Shown in pieces: positions 1 through 8,536 of a stretch of DNA of 64,000 bases. The position numbers and the translations under genes were made by a program. The DNA lies in NCBI RefSeq assembly GCF_039530945.1, contig NZ_BAAAPC010000004.1, forward strand, positions 281,484 to 345,483. The letters are read 5' to 3'. Below the pieces are notes generated by a model. That model saw only the letters and a program-made list of their open reading frames with translations, was not told the DNA's origin and searched no databases. Source of the DNA: Nocardiopsis_C rhodophaea. Lineage in GTDB: Bacteria; Actinomycetota; Actinomycetes; Streptosporangiales; Streptosporangiaceae. Numbering within the stretch: the stretch's first letter is position 1; each line of letters begins with the position of its first letter.

Positions 1-353
1 GACAGGGCGGTAATAGCCTCATTGGGGAGGTCCGGGTGGAATGCCGGAAGAGCTCTCTGCGGGGGGTTCTTGTCGTTTTCTTTTGTCGTCAAAGTGGTCC
101 TCGGTTGCCTTGGGGAATAGGTTCGAGGTCGGAGGCTCCCCGAACTTGGAACACTTTCTGGCTAGTGGGTGCCCCCAAGACTAGCCCGCTCTGGTCAGGG
201 GCGAGCGGCCAGCTAGGCCCTCTTGTCTTGACTGAAGACACCGTCGGCCCTGGGCTGAATACACCGGAACCGGTGAGGACGTCCCCTGCTGCCACACGGT
301 GCAGCAGAACGCCGACGAACTTGAGACCAAGCGCACCGCCGTGTACGGGTAGC
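1..353. other. No gene recognised at left edge
   Basis: No reading frame here shows a recognisable domain or a convincing ribosome binding site. The longest frame runs on into the antisense of the PucR gene and has the look of a shadow. I see no repeats or RNA gene in this stretch. Confidence 0.4.
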
Positions 354-376
354 GGGGGAGAGGCGGCATCTCTCCC
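354..376 (-). terminator. Hairpin downstream of pucR-like gene
   Basis: GGGAGAG (356-362) pairs with CTCTCCC (370-376) around a 7-base loop, directly after the stop codon of the minus-strand regulator. There is no clear U tract, which is common for actinobacterial terminators. Confidence 0.45.
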
Positions 377-1417
377 TCAGTCGGTGAGTAACCGCCATGC
401 GGTCAGGGCGAGACCGGCCCGTATCAGTCCGGTGGGTTCGGTGAGTTCGATGCCCAGGGTCTTTGCGATCTGTTCGAGTCGGCGGGCGACGCTGCTGTGG
501 TGCAGGTGGAGGAGGTCGGCGGCCCGGCGTAGGGAGCCGGTGGCGCAGTAGGCGTCCAGAGTTTCCAGATCCTCTGGGTTGTCGGCGATTCGGGCGATCG
601 CGGTCACGTCGGCGTTGTCTCGCGCGGTGTCCTGGGGTAGCTGCGCGAGCAGCGCCAATGCCCCCAGGTTGTCGTAGTGGACGACAGGTCGGCGTGGGGT
701 GGTGAAGCGGAGGGCGGTGCGCGCTTCATGCCAGGACCGGTGGGGGCTGTCGGCGGCGCCGATGCCCGCGCGTACGCCTTCCGGAAATCGGGCCCGGTCG
801 ACGGTGGTCGCCAGGATGACGCCCACGTCGGCGAGCGGCGCCGCCTTCACTGGGCGGGCTGGGCAGACCAGGCCGCCGACCTGGTCGAGCGGAAGCCGCG
901 ACCGTACCGCGACAACGTGGACCGGCAGGTCGGCGGCGAACCCCAGGAGCCGTAGCGCCCGAGCTCGGGCCGCTTCGTCGCTGTCGGAGCTGATCACTAG
1001 TTCGACGAGGGCGGGGTCGGCCATCGTGGTGCGGGCCGGGCCGTACCGCTCGACGACCGCCGCGGCGGCGATGGAGAGCCGGTCCAGCAGCAGCTCGTCG
1101 AGGTCGAACGAGCCGGACGCCGCGGGGCGTTCCAGCCACACCGTGCCGATCTCCTCCTCATCGAGTGTGATCGGCGTCGTGGCGGCCGTGAGTGGCGGCG
1201 GGGCGGACGTTTCCCTGCCATCCGGCGAGACGCGGATCGCCCGCCCCGCGCCGTGGAGCCGGATCCCGGCCACGCACTCGGCCAGGCCAGCCGAGGCACG
1301 GGCGAGTGCCGGGAGATCCACCCGTCGGCGCATCAGTGTGTCGTAGAACATGACGACGCGGATCGCGCCTTCTGCGTGCGAATCCAGGTGCGACAGCCGT
1401 AGGGCCAGTGCCTCCAT
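377..1417 (-). CDS. PucR-family helix-turn-helix transcriptional regulator
   Basis: This 346-residue protein ends in a PucR-type C-terminal helix-turn-helix domain. The last 60 residues contain LETLDAYCATGSLRRAADLL followed by HHSSVARRLEQI, the usual pattern of this domain. The central part resembles the GGDEF-like linker of CdaR/PucR regulators, and the N-terminal 120 residues may sense a ligand. Members usually control nearby catabolic or transport genes. Here it is divergent from an esterase gene, with the two start regions very close, so it probably controls that esterase and perhaps the cupin. The ligand cannot be inferred from sequence. Confidence 0.85.
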   Translation of the reverse strand: MEALALRLSHLDSHAEGAIRVVMFYDTLMRRRVDLPALARASAGLAECVAGIRLHGAGRAIRVSPDGRETSAPPPLTAATTPITLDEEEIGTVWLERPAASGSFDLDELLLDRLSIAAAAVVERYGPARTTMADPALVELVISSDSDEAARARALRLLGFAADLPVHVVAVRSRLPLDQVGGLVCPARPVKAAPLADVGVILATTVDRARFPEGVRAGIGAADSPHRSWHEARTALRFTTPRRPVVHYDNLGALALLAQLPQDTARDNADVTAIARIADNPEDLETLDAYCATGSLRRAADLLHLHHSSVARRLEQIAKTLGIELTEPTGLIRAGLALTAWRLLTD

Positions 1418-1513
1418 GACGGAGAGGATATGCGCCGATCGGTGCGCGATTTAGCCAGAACCCCCGACGTTTGGCGGGTGATCCCGGAAATGGCGACCGG
1501 CAGGATGGCCCAC

Positions 1514-2410
1514 ATGGATCCCGAACTGGAAGCTTTCGTCCCGCTGTTCCCCCCTGCCGACCTGACCAACCCCGTCACCGCGCGCAAGAACCTCGCCGAG
1601 CTCGCCGGCGGGGCGCCGGCACCGGACACCACGGGAATGAGAATCGAGGACCGCACCGTGCCCTCCGATCCGGACGTGGTGGTGCGGATCTATCGCCCGC
1701 ACCGGGCACAGGGCGCCATCGTCTGGCTGCACGGCGGCGGATTTGTCATGGGTGACCTGGACACCGAGCACCCGTGGGCCGCCCGGGTGGCGCACGACTC
1801 CGGCTCGATGGTGATCTCGGTCGGCTACCGCGTGGCCCCCGAGCATCGGTTCCCGGCCGCCCTGGACGATGCCTACGCCGTGCTGACCTGGGCCGCCGAG
1901 CACGCGGCCGATCTCGGCGTCGACCCATCCCGCGTCGCGGTCGGAGGTCACAGCGCCGGCGCGGGGATCGCGGCGGCCGTGGCGCTGCGGGCCCGTGACC
2001 AGCAGGGTCCGCCGATTCGCTGCCAACTGCTCAACCAGCCCGAGCTCGACGACCGTCAGGAGACATGGTCGGCACGGAATTTCACCCATACGCCCTGGAT
2101 GACCCGCGACAAACTCGCCGCAACGTGGCGGCACTACCTGGGCTCCGCGCCCGCCACACCCTACGCCGCCCCCGCGCGAGCCACCGACCTGTCCGGCCTG
2201 CCACCGGCCTACATCGCCACCGCGGAGTTCGACCCGCTCCGCGACGAAGGCATCGAGTACGGGCTGCGCCTGCTGCGGGCGGGTGTGCCGGTCGAACTCC
2301 ACCAGTGGCCCGGCACGTTCCACGGCTCGCAGGCGATCTTGTCCGCCGAGGTGTCGCAGCGGCAGATCGCCGAGCTTGGCGCGGCCCTGCACCGTGCCTT
2401 GGCCGAGTGA
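1514..2410 (+). CDS. Alpha/beta hydrolase (hormone-sensitive-lipase-type esterase)
   Basis: This is a serine esterase of the HSL/bacterial esterase group. The oxyanion-hole motif WLHGGGFVMG lies near residues 73-82 and the nucleophile elbow is GHSAGAG. A late acidic residue (AEFDPLRDEG) and a histidine (PGTFHGSQ) complete the likely triad. The frame stays open back to ATG 1430, but that start lies only 12 bases from the divergent regulator and would leave no promoter. ATG 1514 (MDPELEAF) has CAGGA eight bases upstream and gives the usual family length of about 298 residues. The substrate is unknown; short-chain esters are typical of the family. It probably forms a small unit with the following cupin gene. 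Confidence 0.85.
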   Translation: MDPELEAFVPLFPPADLTNPVTARKNLAELAGGAPAPDTTGMRIEDRTVPSDPDVVVRIYRPHRAQGAIVWLHGGGFVMGDLDTEHPWAARVAHDSGSMVISVGYRVAPEHRFPAALDDAYAVLTWAAEHAADLGVDPSRVAVGGHSAGAGIAAAVALRARDQQGPPIRCQLLNQPELDDRQETWSARNFTHTPWMTRDKLAATWRHYLGSAPATPYAAPARATDLSGLPPAYIATAEFDPLRDEGIEYGLRLLRAGVPVELHQWPGTFHGSQAILSAEVSQRQIAELGAALHRALAE

Positions 2411-2497
2411 AGTGGTCGCGGCCGAAACGGCCGATCACGTTCGGGCCTCAACCACAACCCACCAGATGAATGACCACCGAGGGAAGGACGTCTCGAC

Positions 2498-2890
2498 ATG
2501 CCTATGACTCCGATCGACCTCTTCACGTCCGCTATCCACCTGCACCAAGACGGCCAGGTGAACGCCGAGCAGCAGACGATGGGCTCCGAGCGCGAGCGGG
2601 GCAGCTGGCTGCTAACGGCCGTTCATGCGGAGACCGACGCCGACGTTCACGGCGACCACTGGGAAGTCCACCCCGACGCGGATGAATTCGTCTCCTGCCT
2701 CTCCGGCGCAATACGCCTCATCCTCCGTCCGGAACAGCTGGGAGACGAGGAGGAAGTCAAGCTGACGGCTGGAACCGCAGCCATCGTGCCGAGCGGGCGA
2801 TGGCACCGCATCGCACTCGACGCCCCCGGCGACATCATGGCCGTCACCCTGCCACGTGGCAGCCGTCTGGAGAAGCGGACTGATGCCTGA
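2498..2890 (+). CDS. Cupin-domain protein
   Basis: A 130-residue single-domain cupin. It shows a metal-site-like segment HGDHWEVHPDADEFV and a second motif around VPSGRWHRI, spaced as in cupin_2 proteins. A good ribosome binding site, GAGGGAAGGA, precedes ATG 2498. It follows the esterase by 87 bases on the same strand and may be cotranscribed with it. Such small cupins are isomerases, dioxygenases or binding proteins, and the sequence does not say which. Confidence 0.8.
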   Translation: MPMTPIDLFTSAIHLHQDGQVNAEQQTMGSERERGSWLLTAVHAETDADVHGDHWEVHPDADEFVSCLSGAIRLILRPEQLGDEEEVKLTAGTAAIVPSGRWHRIALDAPGDIMAVTLPRGSRLEKRTDA

Positions 2891-2892
2891 GG

Positions 2893-3645
2893 GCAAAAGG
2901 GTTGGAGATGGGCGACACGGCAGCGTAGTTGCACGGCACGCGATCCACCGCCTGCGCCCCCGTTGGTGGGGTGGCAGCCGTTGTGCATATTCCACACGCC
3001 GATCGCGGCTGCGGGTTCGTCCTCGCTCGTGGGCTCCCTGGTGTAGAGAATCCCCTGTGCCAGGATGCGCTGGTAGCGCTCCACCTTCGCGTTGTGCCCC
3101 GGCGTACTCGGATTGATCGTCCGGTGGCAGGTCTGTTTGCCAAGGATCAGCGCGGAGTCGCCAGACCAATAGCACGCACCGTTGTCCGTCACCACGCGGT
3201 GGATGCGGGTGATGACGCGCACGGCAAACGACACCTTGGCCCGAGCGGGATACGCCGCCGCGGCGGCGTATCCCGCTCGGGCGCCAGCGGTACGGTGGAG
3301 GCGAAGTGCGAGAAGCCGTCGGCGATGGAGTACGGCTAGACGTAGCCGCACTTTGCGCCAGCAGGCTTCGCTCGGCCCATGCCCTTGGCTTGTTCGCTGC
3401 CGCGGCCGTGGACGCTCCAGCCGCCATCGGGGATCCGGCCCACCTTATTTCGCTCGCACACGTCAGCGGGCGTGGTGTTCGGGCTCCTGTGGGGGGTCGA
3501 GGATCGGTCGGCCACTCCCATTTCCCCGTAGCGGTGGTAGCGATTGACCGAGTCCGAGGCTCATACCCGTAAGATCTCCATCTCGGCCGCGACCTTCGCA
3601 ATCGGTCGGGGAAGCGGCATCGCTCGACCAGCCGCCGTCAGCCTT
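2893..3645 (-). pseudogene. Decayed IS481-family transposase
   Basis: Read on the minus strand in several frames, this is a broken IS481 transposase. Fragments in the right order are a helix-turn-helix part (VNRYHRYGE, GVADRSSTPHRSPNTTPADV), then KVGRIPDGGWSVHGRGS, then the DDE core pieces VVTDNGACYW and HNAKVERYQRILAQG, and the tail WNMHNGCHPTNGG. The N-terminal part carries a frameshift and an in-frame stop. The piece between PADV and KVGRIPDGG is shorter than in intact copies. The region between the two halves is replaced by a perfect palindrome (3239-3282). No terminal inverted repeats were identified. It cannot make an active enzyme. Confidence 0.8.
3239..3282. repeat. 44-bp perfect palindrome inside transposase relic
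   Basis: The left arm (3239-3260) begins GCCCGAGCGGGATACGCCGC, and the right arm (3261-3282) is its exact reverse complement with no spacer. It interrupts the IS481 coding relic. It could form a cruciform, or a hairpin in RNA. Confidence 0.9.
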
Positions 3646-3681
3646 TAGGACTTTTAGGACTGAGCGGGGTTTTGCCGCGGG

Positions 3682-4665
3682 TCACTTCGGCCCCCTCGCG
3701 TTCCAAACCGAGCGGACACCGGTGAGGCTGGTCGACACCCGCCACAGACGCTCGGCACTCTCACGGTCGAGCGCGTAGTTCCGGACGCCGCCGTCATCCA
3801 TCGATCCATCGGGCGCGGCGAGCGGGGCGATGTCGCAGTTCTCGCAGTAGAGGCCGCCGCGACCATCCAGAGTCCGCGACGTCGCGGCCCACAGGCCCGT
3901 GGCCGCCCCTTGGCTCCGTGTCTTGAAGCCGCGACCGATGATGTGGCCGTCGGTGTCGATCCAGCCGAGCTCGACCTGCTCGGCGCGAGTCAAATCCCGC
4001 TGCAACTCGGTGAGGATGGGCCCGGGGTGCAACGAGAACGCCCTGACTCCATCCGACCGACCGAGCTCGTCCAGGTGCGCGGCGAAAAGCACGTTGGCGG
4101 TTTTCGACTGCCCATAGGCCACCCACTTGTCGTAGCCGGAGTCGAAGTGCGGGTCGTCCCAGCGAATGTCGGACAGGTGGTGACCGGCCGAGGAGTAGCA
4201 GACCACCCGCGCCCCACCGCCGCGCGCAAGCAAGGGAACGAGCAAGTTGAGCAGAACGAAATGGCCGAGATGGTTGATCGCGAACTGACTCTCCCAGCCA
4301 GGCCCGACTCGGCGCTCTGGGGAGGCCATTACGCCCGCGGCGGCAACGACGAGATCCAGTTTCGCTTCGGCGTCCAGTAGCTGTTCGCACGCACGATGAA
4401 CGCTGGTGAGGTCGGCGAGGTCCATCGGGACGATCGTGCACTCGACGTCGATGAGCCTGTTCCGAGCGAGTCGCGGCCGCCGAGCCGGAACGATGACGCG
4501 TGCGCCTGCCTGGGCCAAGGCCCGGGTGGTCTCCAAGCCAAGGCCCGAATACCCGCCCGTCACCAAGGCCGTCGTTCCGTGAAGGTCGATGTCCGCCATC
4601 ACCTGCTCGGCCGTGGATGCAGCCGTGAAGCCCGACTGCACCGGCATCTGCTGCAAATGTGCCAT
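3682..4665 (-). CDS. Short-chain dehydrogenase/reductase
   Basis: A 327-residue NAD(P)-dependent oxidoreductase of the SDR superfamily, similar in layout to retinol dehydrogenase/protochlorophyllide reductase-like SDRs. The cofactor motif TGGYSGLG is at residues 36-43, the NNAG-equivalent region reads AAAGVMASP, and the active-site Tyr-Lys is in YGQSK, preceded by a serine-rich strand (CYSSAGHH). The frame extends upstream, but ATG 4665 (MAHLQQMP) is preferred: a MerR-type promoter sits just in front of it, so the transcript is probably leaderless. It is divergent from a MerR regulator that very likely controls it. The substrate is unknown. Confidence 0.85.
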   Translation of the reverse strand: MAHLQQMPVQSGFTAASTAEQVMADIDLHGTTALVTGGYSGLGLETTRALAQAGARVIVPARRPRLARNRLIDVECTIVPMDLADLTSVHRACEQLLDAEAKLDLVVAAAGVMASPERRVGPGWESQFAINHLGHFVLLNLLVPLLARGGGARVVCYSSAGHHLSDIRWDDPHFDSGYDKWVAYGQSKTANVLFAAHLDELGRSDGVRAFSLHPGPILTELQRDLTRAEQVELGWIDTDGHIIGRGFKTRSQGAATGLWAATSRTLDGRGGLYCENCDIAPLAAPDGSMDDGGVRNYALDRESAERLWRVSTSLTGVRSVWNARGPK

Positions 4666-4672
4666 GCACCGG

Positions 4673-4703
4673 ACGCTAGGATCTAGAGCGCACTCTAGAT
4701 CAA
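4673..4703 (-). promoter_or_regulatory. MerR-type promoter and operator for the SDR gene
   Basis: On the minus strand, a -35 element TTGATC (4698-4703) and a -10 element TAGCGT (4673-4678) are separated by 19 bases, the over-long spacing typical of MerR-activated promoters. The spacer is filled by the inverted repeat GATCTAGAG-CGCA-CTCTAGATC (4680-4701). The start of transcription would fall at about 4666, next to the ATG at 4665. Confidence 0.75.
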
Positions 4704-4720
4704 GTTGTAGAGGTGTGACC

Positions 4721-5149
4721 GTGACCTCCGCGCCAGCCACCAGCGGTACCTTCACGATCGGGGAGGTCGCTGACCGCACCGGCCTGAGCGTGCACGCACT
4801 GCGGTACTACGAGAAGCAGAATTTGCTGATCGGCCCCGTGCAGCGCACAGCCGGAGGTCGGCGAACCTACACAGCAGTCGATGTGGACTGGCTGATGATC
4901 TGCGTCAAACTCCGCGAATCCGGAATGCCGGTGGCGGAGCTGAAAAGATTCGCCGAGCTCGTCCGCCAGGGTCCCGGCAACGAAGAGCAGAGACTCCAGC
5001 TTCTGGACACCCATCGTCGACGCGTCGAGGCGCAGATCAACGCGCTCGAAGAGTGCCGATCGTTGATCGAATGGAAGGTCGGTGTCTATACCGGGCACCT
5101 CCGCGCTGGTGAGGCCGAGGGTCTGTGGGATCCAACACGTCACGGCTGA
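4721..5149 (+). CDS. MerR-family transcriptional regulator
   Basis: A 142-residue regulator. The N-terminal winged helix FTIGEVADRTGLSVHALRYY is followed by a dimerisation coiled coil (LLDTHRRRVEAQINALEECR) and a short C-terminal tail without a cysteine-rich metal loop. This places it with MerR proteins that sense small organic molecules or redox stress rather than mercury. GTG 4721 is chosen because AGAGG lies seven bases upstream. An in-frame GTG at 4715 is too close to that site. It shares a 22-bp palindromic operator with the divergent dehydrogenase, so autoregulation and activation of that gene are likely. Confidence 0.88.
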   Translation: MTSAPATSGTFTIGEVADRTGLSVHALRYYEKQNLLIGPVQRTAGGRRTYTAVDVDWLMICVKLRESGMPVAELKRFAELVRQGPGNEEQRLQLLDTHRRRVEAQINALEECRSLIEWKVGVYTGHLRAGEAEGLWDPTRHG

Positions 5150-5318
5150 GACCAACGCGCTTCTCCGCGAGGCACGTCATCAACGCCCCGTCTCACGTAC
5201 CTACGCTGGGGCCCTACACCCCGTCCACAACATCCACAACGACGCGCCGCCAGGTTTTGTGGGCTCCGACCCCCAAGCGCGCGGGGCGCCTGAGCGGCCA
5301 GGGCAGCATCGGGGGCAG

Positions 5319-5371
5319 GTAAGACCGCACGGCGGCCCAGCCGCGCCGCGGCTACTCGCGCTCGGTCTTAC
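5319..5371. terminator. Possible bidirectional hairpin between MerR gene and siderophore permease
   Basis: GTAAGACCG (5319-5327) is complementary to CGGTCTTAC (5363-5371), with a GC-rich inner stem between. It overlaps the permease stop codon and lies downstream of the convergent MerR gene. Otherwise 5150-5367 shows no gene. Confidence 0.4.
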
Positions 5372-7500
5372 CCCGTGGCCCGGCTGATGCGGGTGCGCCA
5401 GAGGAGCCAGATGAAGTAGGGCGTGCCGACGAGGGCGGTGAGGAGCCCGGCGGGGATCTGGGCGGGGGCGATGACGGTGCGTCCGATGGTGTCGGCGAGG
5501 GAGACGATCAGCGCGCCGATCAGAGCCGCGACGGGGAGCACACGGCCGTGGCGGGCGCCGACCAGTGCACGGGTGATGTGGGGTGCGACGAGCCCGACGA
5601 AGCCGATGACGCCGACGGCGGAGACAGCGGTGGCGGTGAGCACCGCCGCCGCTCCGAGGGCGACAAGGCGGGTGGCTTCGAGGCGGACCCCGAGGACGCG
5701 CGGGGTGTCGTCGTCAAGCGCCAGGAGGTCGAGCTCGCGGCGGACCAGCACGATGACCGGGGTGGCCACGACGAGGGCGAGCGCCACCGGCAGGATCTGC
5801 TCTGACGTGCGGCCGTAGGTGGAACCGGACAGCCAGGTGAGCGCTTTGGCGGTGTTCCACGGGTCGAAGGCGACGATAAGGAACGTGGTGACGGCGTTGG
5901 CGCCCATCCAGGTGCCGATGCCGATGAGGATGAGCCGGTCGGAGTTGAGGCTGCCGCGCCAGGACAGTCCGTAGACCAGGGCGAAGGTCAGCAGGGCTGT
6001 GGTGGTGGCGACCCCGGTCATGGTCCACACGCCGACGCTGGGCATGAACGTGATCAGCGCAACCGCGCCGACTCCGGCGCCTGCGGTGATGCCGATGATG
6101 CCGGGTTCGGCGAGCGGGTTGCGGCACACGGCCTGCACGACCGTGCCCGCGACGCCGAGCGCGGCCCCCGAGAGCAGGGCGCCCAGCACACGCGGGTAGC
6201 GCTGGTCGAGCACGAAGGTGAGGGCGGTGCCGGTACGCCCGGAGAGCCAGTTGGCGATGTCGCCGGTCAGGACGAGGGTGTCGCCGAGCAGCATCGCCGC
6301 GACCAGAGCGCCCGCGACGAGGGCGGTGCAGCCGCACAGAATGGTCAGGTAGCCGCGGGTGGAGCGCAGCGCACCCGCATGTCCGGCGGCCGGCTGCCGG
6401 GCGGGGCCGGAGTCGCGGTGGCGGCGCGCCAGCCAGACGAGCACGATGGCGCCGAGGATGGTGGTGACGACCCCCGTGGGGATGTCGACACCGGCCTGCC
6501 CGCCCAGTACGGCGCGCACGGCTATGTCGGCGCCGAGGACGATCAGCACCCCGGTGAGAGCGGCGAGCGGGAACAGCAGCCGGTGCCGCCCGAGACCGGG
6601 GATACGGGTCGCCACCAGCCGGGCGATGGCGGGGGCGGCGAGGCCGACAAAGCCGAGCGGCCCGACGAGGGTAACGGAGGCAGCGGAAAGCAGGACGGCG
6701 AGCAGGACTGCGGTCAGGCGGGTGCGGGCGACCGGGACGCCGGTGACGGCGGCGGTGTCGTCACCGAGGCCGAGAATGTCGAGGCGGTGCCCGATAGCCC
6801 AGCAGCCCGCGACACCCAGGACGATCACCGGCAGGAGACGCAGTGTTGCGGAGAGGTCGGTCTGCACGAGGGAGCCGTTGCCCCAGGCGAACAGGCCGTG
6901 GGTCTCCTGCTCGTAGAGCAGCAGGAACAGAAACGTCAGCGACTGCAGCGCCAGCATGATCGCGGTACCGGCGAGGATCAGCCGAGTGGGACCGGTGGCG
7001 CCGCCCGCCGACAGCATCAGGACGAGGCCCGCGGCGGCGAGCCCGCCGACGAATGCGGTCCCCAGGGCGGCCAACCCGCCGAGGAACCCGGTGCCGGCCA
7101 TGGACAGGCCGAACGCGGCGGACAGCACGACGGCCAGATGGGCACCGGCGTTGACCGCGAGCGTGTCGGGCGAGGCGAGCGGGTTGCGGGCCACGGACTG
7201 CAGCACCGCCCCCGCGACCCCCAGGGCGACGCCGACGACGACGGCGGCGAGCATCCGCGGCAGCCGCGAGGCGATGAGCACGTCCGCGGTCTGGCTGTCA
7301 CCGTCGCCGAGGAGCACCCGCAGCAGATCGCCGACGCCGACGCTGGACGTGCCCTGGGTGACGTGGACTCCGGCGAGCAGCAGCGCGACGATGCCGCATA
7401 CCAGGTAGACCGCGGTGGCTGGGATCGGACGTAGTGGCGGCGGCGCCGGGGCGCCCGCGACGGGCGCCCCGGACCGCGGCCGAAGAAGCGCGCGGCTCAC
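5368..7500 (-). CDS. Fused iron-siderophore ABC transporter permease (two FecCD domains)
   Basis: This 710-residue integral membrane protein holds two FecCD permease domains in one chain, as in FhuB. The first copy spans about residues 30-350 and the second about 375-705. Each contains the conserved start SRLPRML or DQRYPRVLGALL, the run LGVAGAVLQSVARNPLA or its equivalent, and the coupling region GFVGLAAPAIARL or GFVGLVAPHITRAL. It forms the membrane channel for ferric siderophore uptake with the binding protein upstream and the ATPase at 8537-9373. Its GTG start overlaps the stop codon of the binding protein gene by four bases (GTGA), which implies translational coupling. About 18-20 transmembrane helices are expected. 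Confidence 0.93.
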   Translation of the reverse strand: MSRALLRPRSGAPVAGAPAPPPLRPIPATAVYLVCGIVALLLAGVHVTQGTSSVGVGDLLRVLLGDGDSQTADVLIASRLPRMLAAVVVGVALGVAGAVLQSVARNPLASPDTLAVNAGAHLAVVLSAAFGLSMAGTGFLGGLAALGTAFVGGLAAAGLVLMLSAGGATGPTRLILAGTAIMLALQSLTFLFLLLYEQETHGLFAWGNGSLVQTDLSATLRLLPVIVLGVAGCWAIGHRLDILGLGDDTAAVTGVPVARTRLTAVLLAVLLSAASVTLVGPLGFVGLAAPAIARLVATRIPGLGRHRLLFPLAALTGVLIVLGADIAVRAVLGGQAGVDIPTGVVTTILGAIVLVWLARRHRDSGPARQPAAGHAGALRSTRGYLTILCGCTALVAGALVAAMLLGDTLVLTGDIANWLSGRTGTALTFVLDQRYPRVLGALLSGAALGVAGTVVQAVCRNPLAEPGIIGITAGAGVGAVALITFMPSVGVWTMTGVATTTALLTFALVYGLSWRGSLNSDRLILIGIGTWMGANAVTTFLIVAFDPWNTAKALTWLSGSTYGRTSEQILPVALALVVATPVIVLVRRELDLLALDDDTPRVLGVRLEATRLVALGAAAVLTATAVSAVGVIGFVGLVAPHITRALVGARHGRVLPVAALIGALIVSLADTIGRTVIAPAQIPAGLLTALVGTPYFIWLLWRTRISRATG

Positions 7501-8480
7501 GACGTGTAGATCTTGACGATCTCGTCGGCGTACTGCTCGCAGGATTTCGGCCCGCCGAAGGTCCAGATGCCGTCGCTGAGCTTGTGCACCCGCCCGTCGT
7601 CAACGAACGACAGCGATTCCCAGATCCGGTTGCCCTCCAGCCCGTCGGCGAACACGTCCTCGCCGTCGGAGGCGTTATAGAGGAACCGCACGTCGTCGCC
7701 CTCGATGGTGGTCAGCCCTTCGACGTCGGTCTGGCCGAGTCCCCACACCTGGTCGGCCTCGCCCTGCCAAGCGTTCTCCAGGCCGAGCTGCATCGCGACC
7801 TCGGAGACGAGGGCTCCTTCGCCGAATGGGCGGATGGAGACGGCGCTGCCGTCCTGCCAGCCATCGGCCATCACGAATGACTGCCCGGCAGCACCGGCAT
7901 CGGCGATCTCCTGCTTGCCTTGGGCGAGCGCGCTGTCGAAGTCGGCGAGGACCTGCTCCGCCTTGTCGCTCTTGCCGACGGCGGTGGCGATCATCGTGAA
8001 GTCGTCGCGCATACGCTGGAGGTTGTCCGAGGCGTCGCTGCCCTTGGCGACGAGCACGGGGACGTGCTCCTCCAGCTGCTCGACCACGTTGGACTCGCGT
8101 GTCTCCTCCATGACGACCAGGTCGGGGTCGAGCGCGACCACGGAGTCGACGCTGGGTTCGGCGCGGGTGCCGACGTCCTTCACGGAGTCGTCGAGCTTCT
8201 CGGCGGTCACCCAGGTGCTGTAGCCCTCGGTGTCGGCAACCCCGACCGGCATCACACCGAGCGTCACCAGCATTTCAGCCTCGCCCCACTCCAGGGCGAC
8301 GACCTTGCGCGCGGGCGCGTCGAGCGTGATCTCCTCGCCCCGGCTGTCGGTGACGGTCACCGGCCCACCGGCCGCTTTCTCGTCGTCGGTTTCGGTGGGC
8401 TTCTCGGTGGTGCCGCACGCGCTGAGCGCCAGCGCGGCGACCATGCCGGCGGCGAGCGCGGCGATTCGGTGTCGCAACAT
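7497..8480 (-). CDS. Iron-siderophore ABC transporter substrate-binding lipoprotein
   Basis: A 327-residue periplasmic-binding-protein-like lipoprotein of the FepB/FhuD class. It has a lipoprotein signal ending in the lipobox LSAC at Cys22, then a Thr/Glu-rich linker and a two-lobed metal-siderophore binding domain (PARKVVALEWGEAEMLVTLG, LDPDLVVMEETRES). It captures ferric siderophore outside the membrane for the fused permease. Start ATG 8480 gives a complete signal peptide; the frame remains open further upstream but overlaps the ATPase gene. It lies second in the iron-boxed operon, 56 bases after the ATPase gene. Confidence 0.92.
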   Translation of the reverse strand: MLRHRIAALAAGMVAALALSACGTTEKPTETDDEKAAGGPVTVTDSRGEEITLDAPARKVVALEWGEAEMLVTLGVMPVGVADTEGYSTWVTAEKLDDSVKDVGTRAEPSVDSVVALDPDLVVMEETRESNVVEQLEEHVPVLVAKGSDASDNLQRMRDDFTMIATAVGKSDKAEQVLADFDSALAQGKQEIADAGAAGQSFVMADGWQDGSAVSIRPFGEGALVSEVAMQLGLENAWQGEADQVWGLGQTDVEGLTTIEGDDVRFLYNASDGEDVFADGLEGNRIWESLSFVDDGRVHKLSDGIWTFGGPKSCEQYADEIVKIYTS

Positions 8481-8536
8481 CGGGTTCTGCCTATCGGTTG
8501 GGGGATATCGGGGATGGGGATGCGGACGAGCGTCCG

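Noticed and set aside
2893..3645. An intact IS481 insertion sequence
   Set aside because: The reading frame is broken in several places, part of the gene is missing, and no terminal inverted repeats or target duplication were found.
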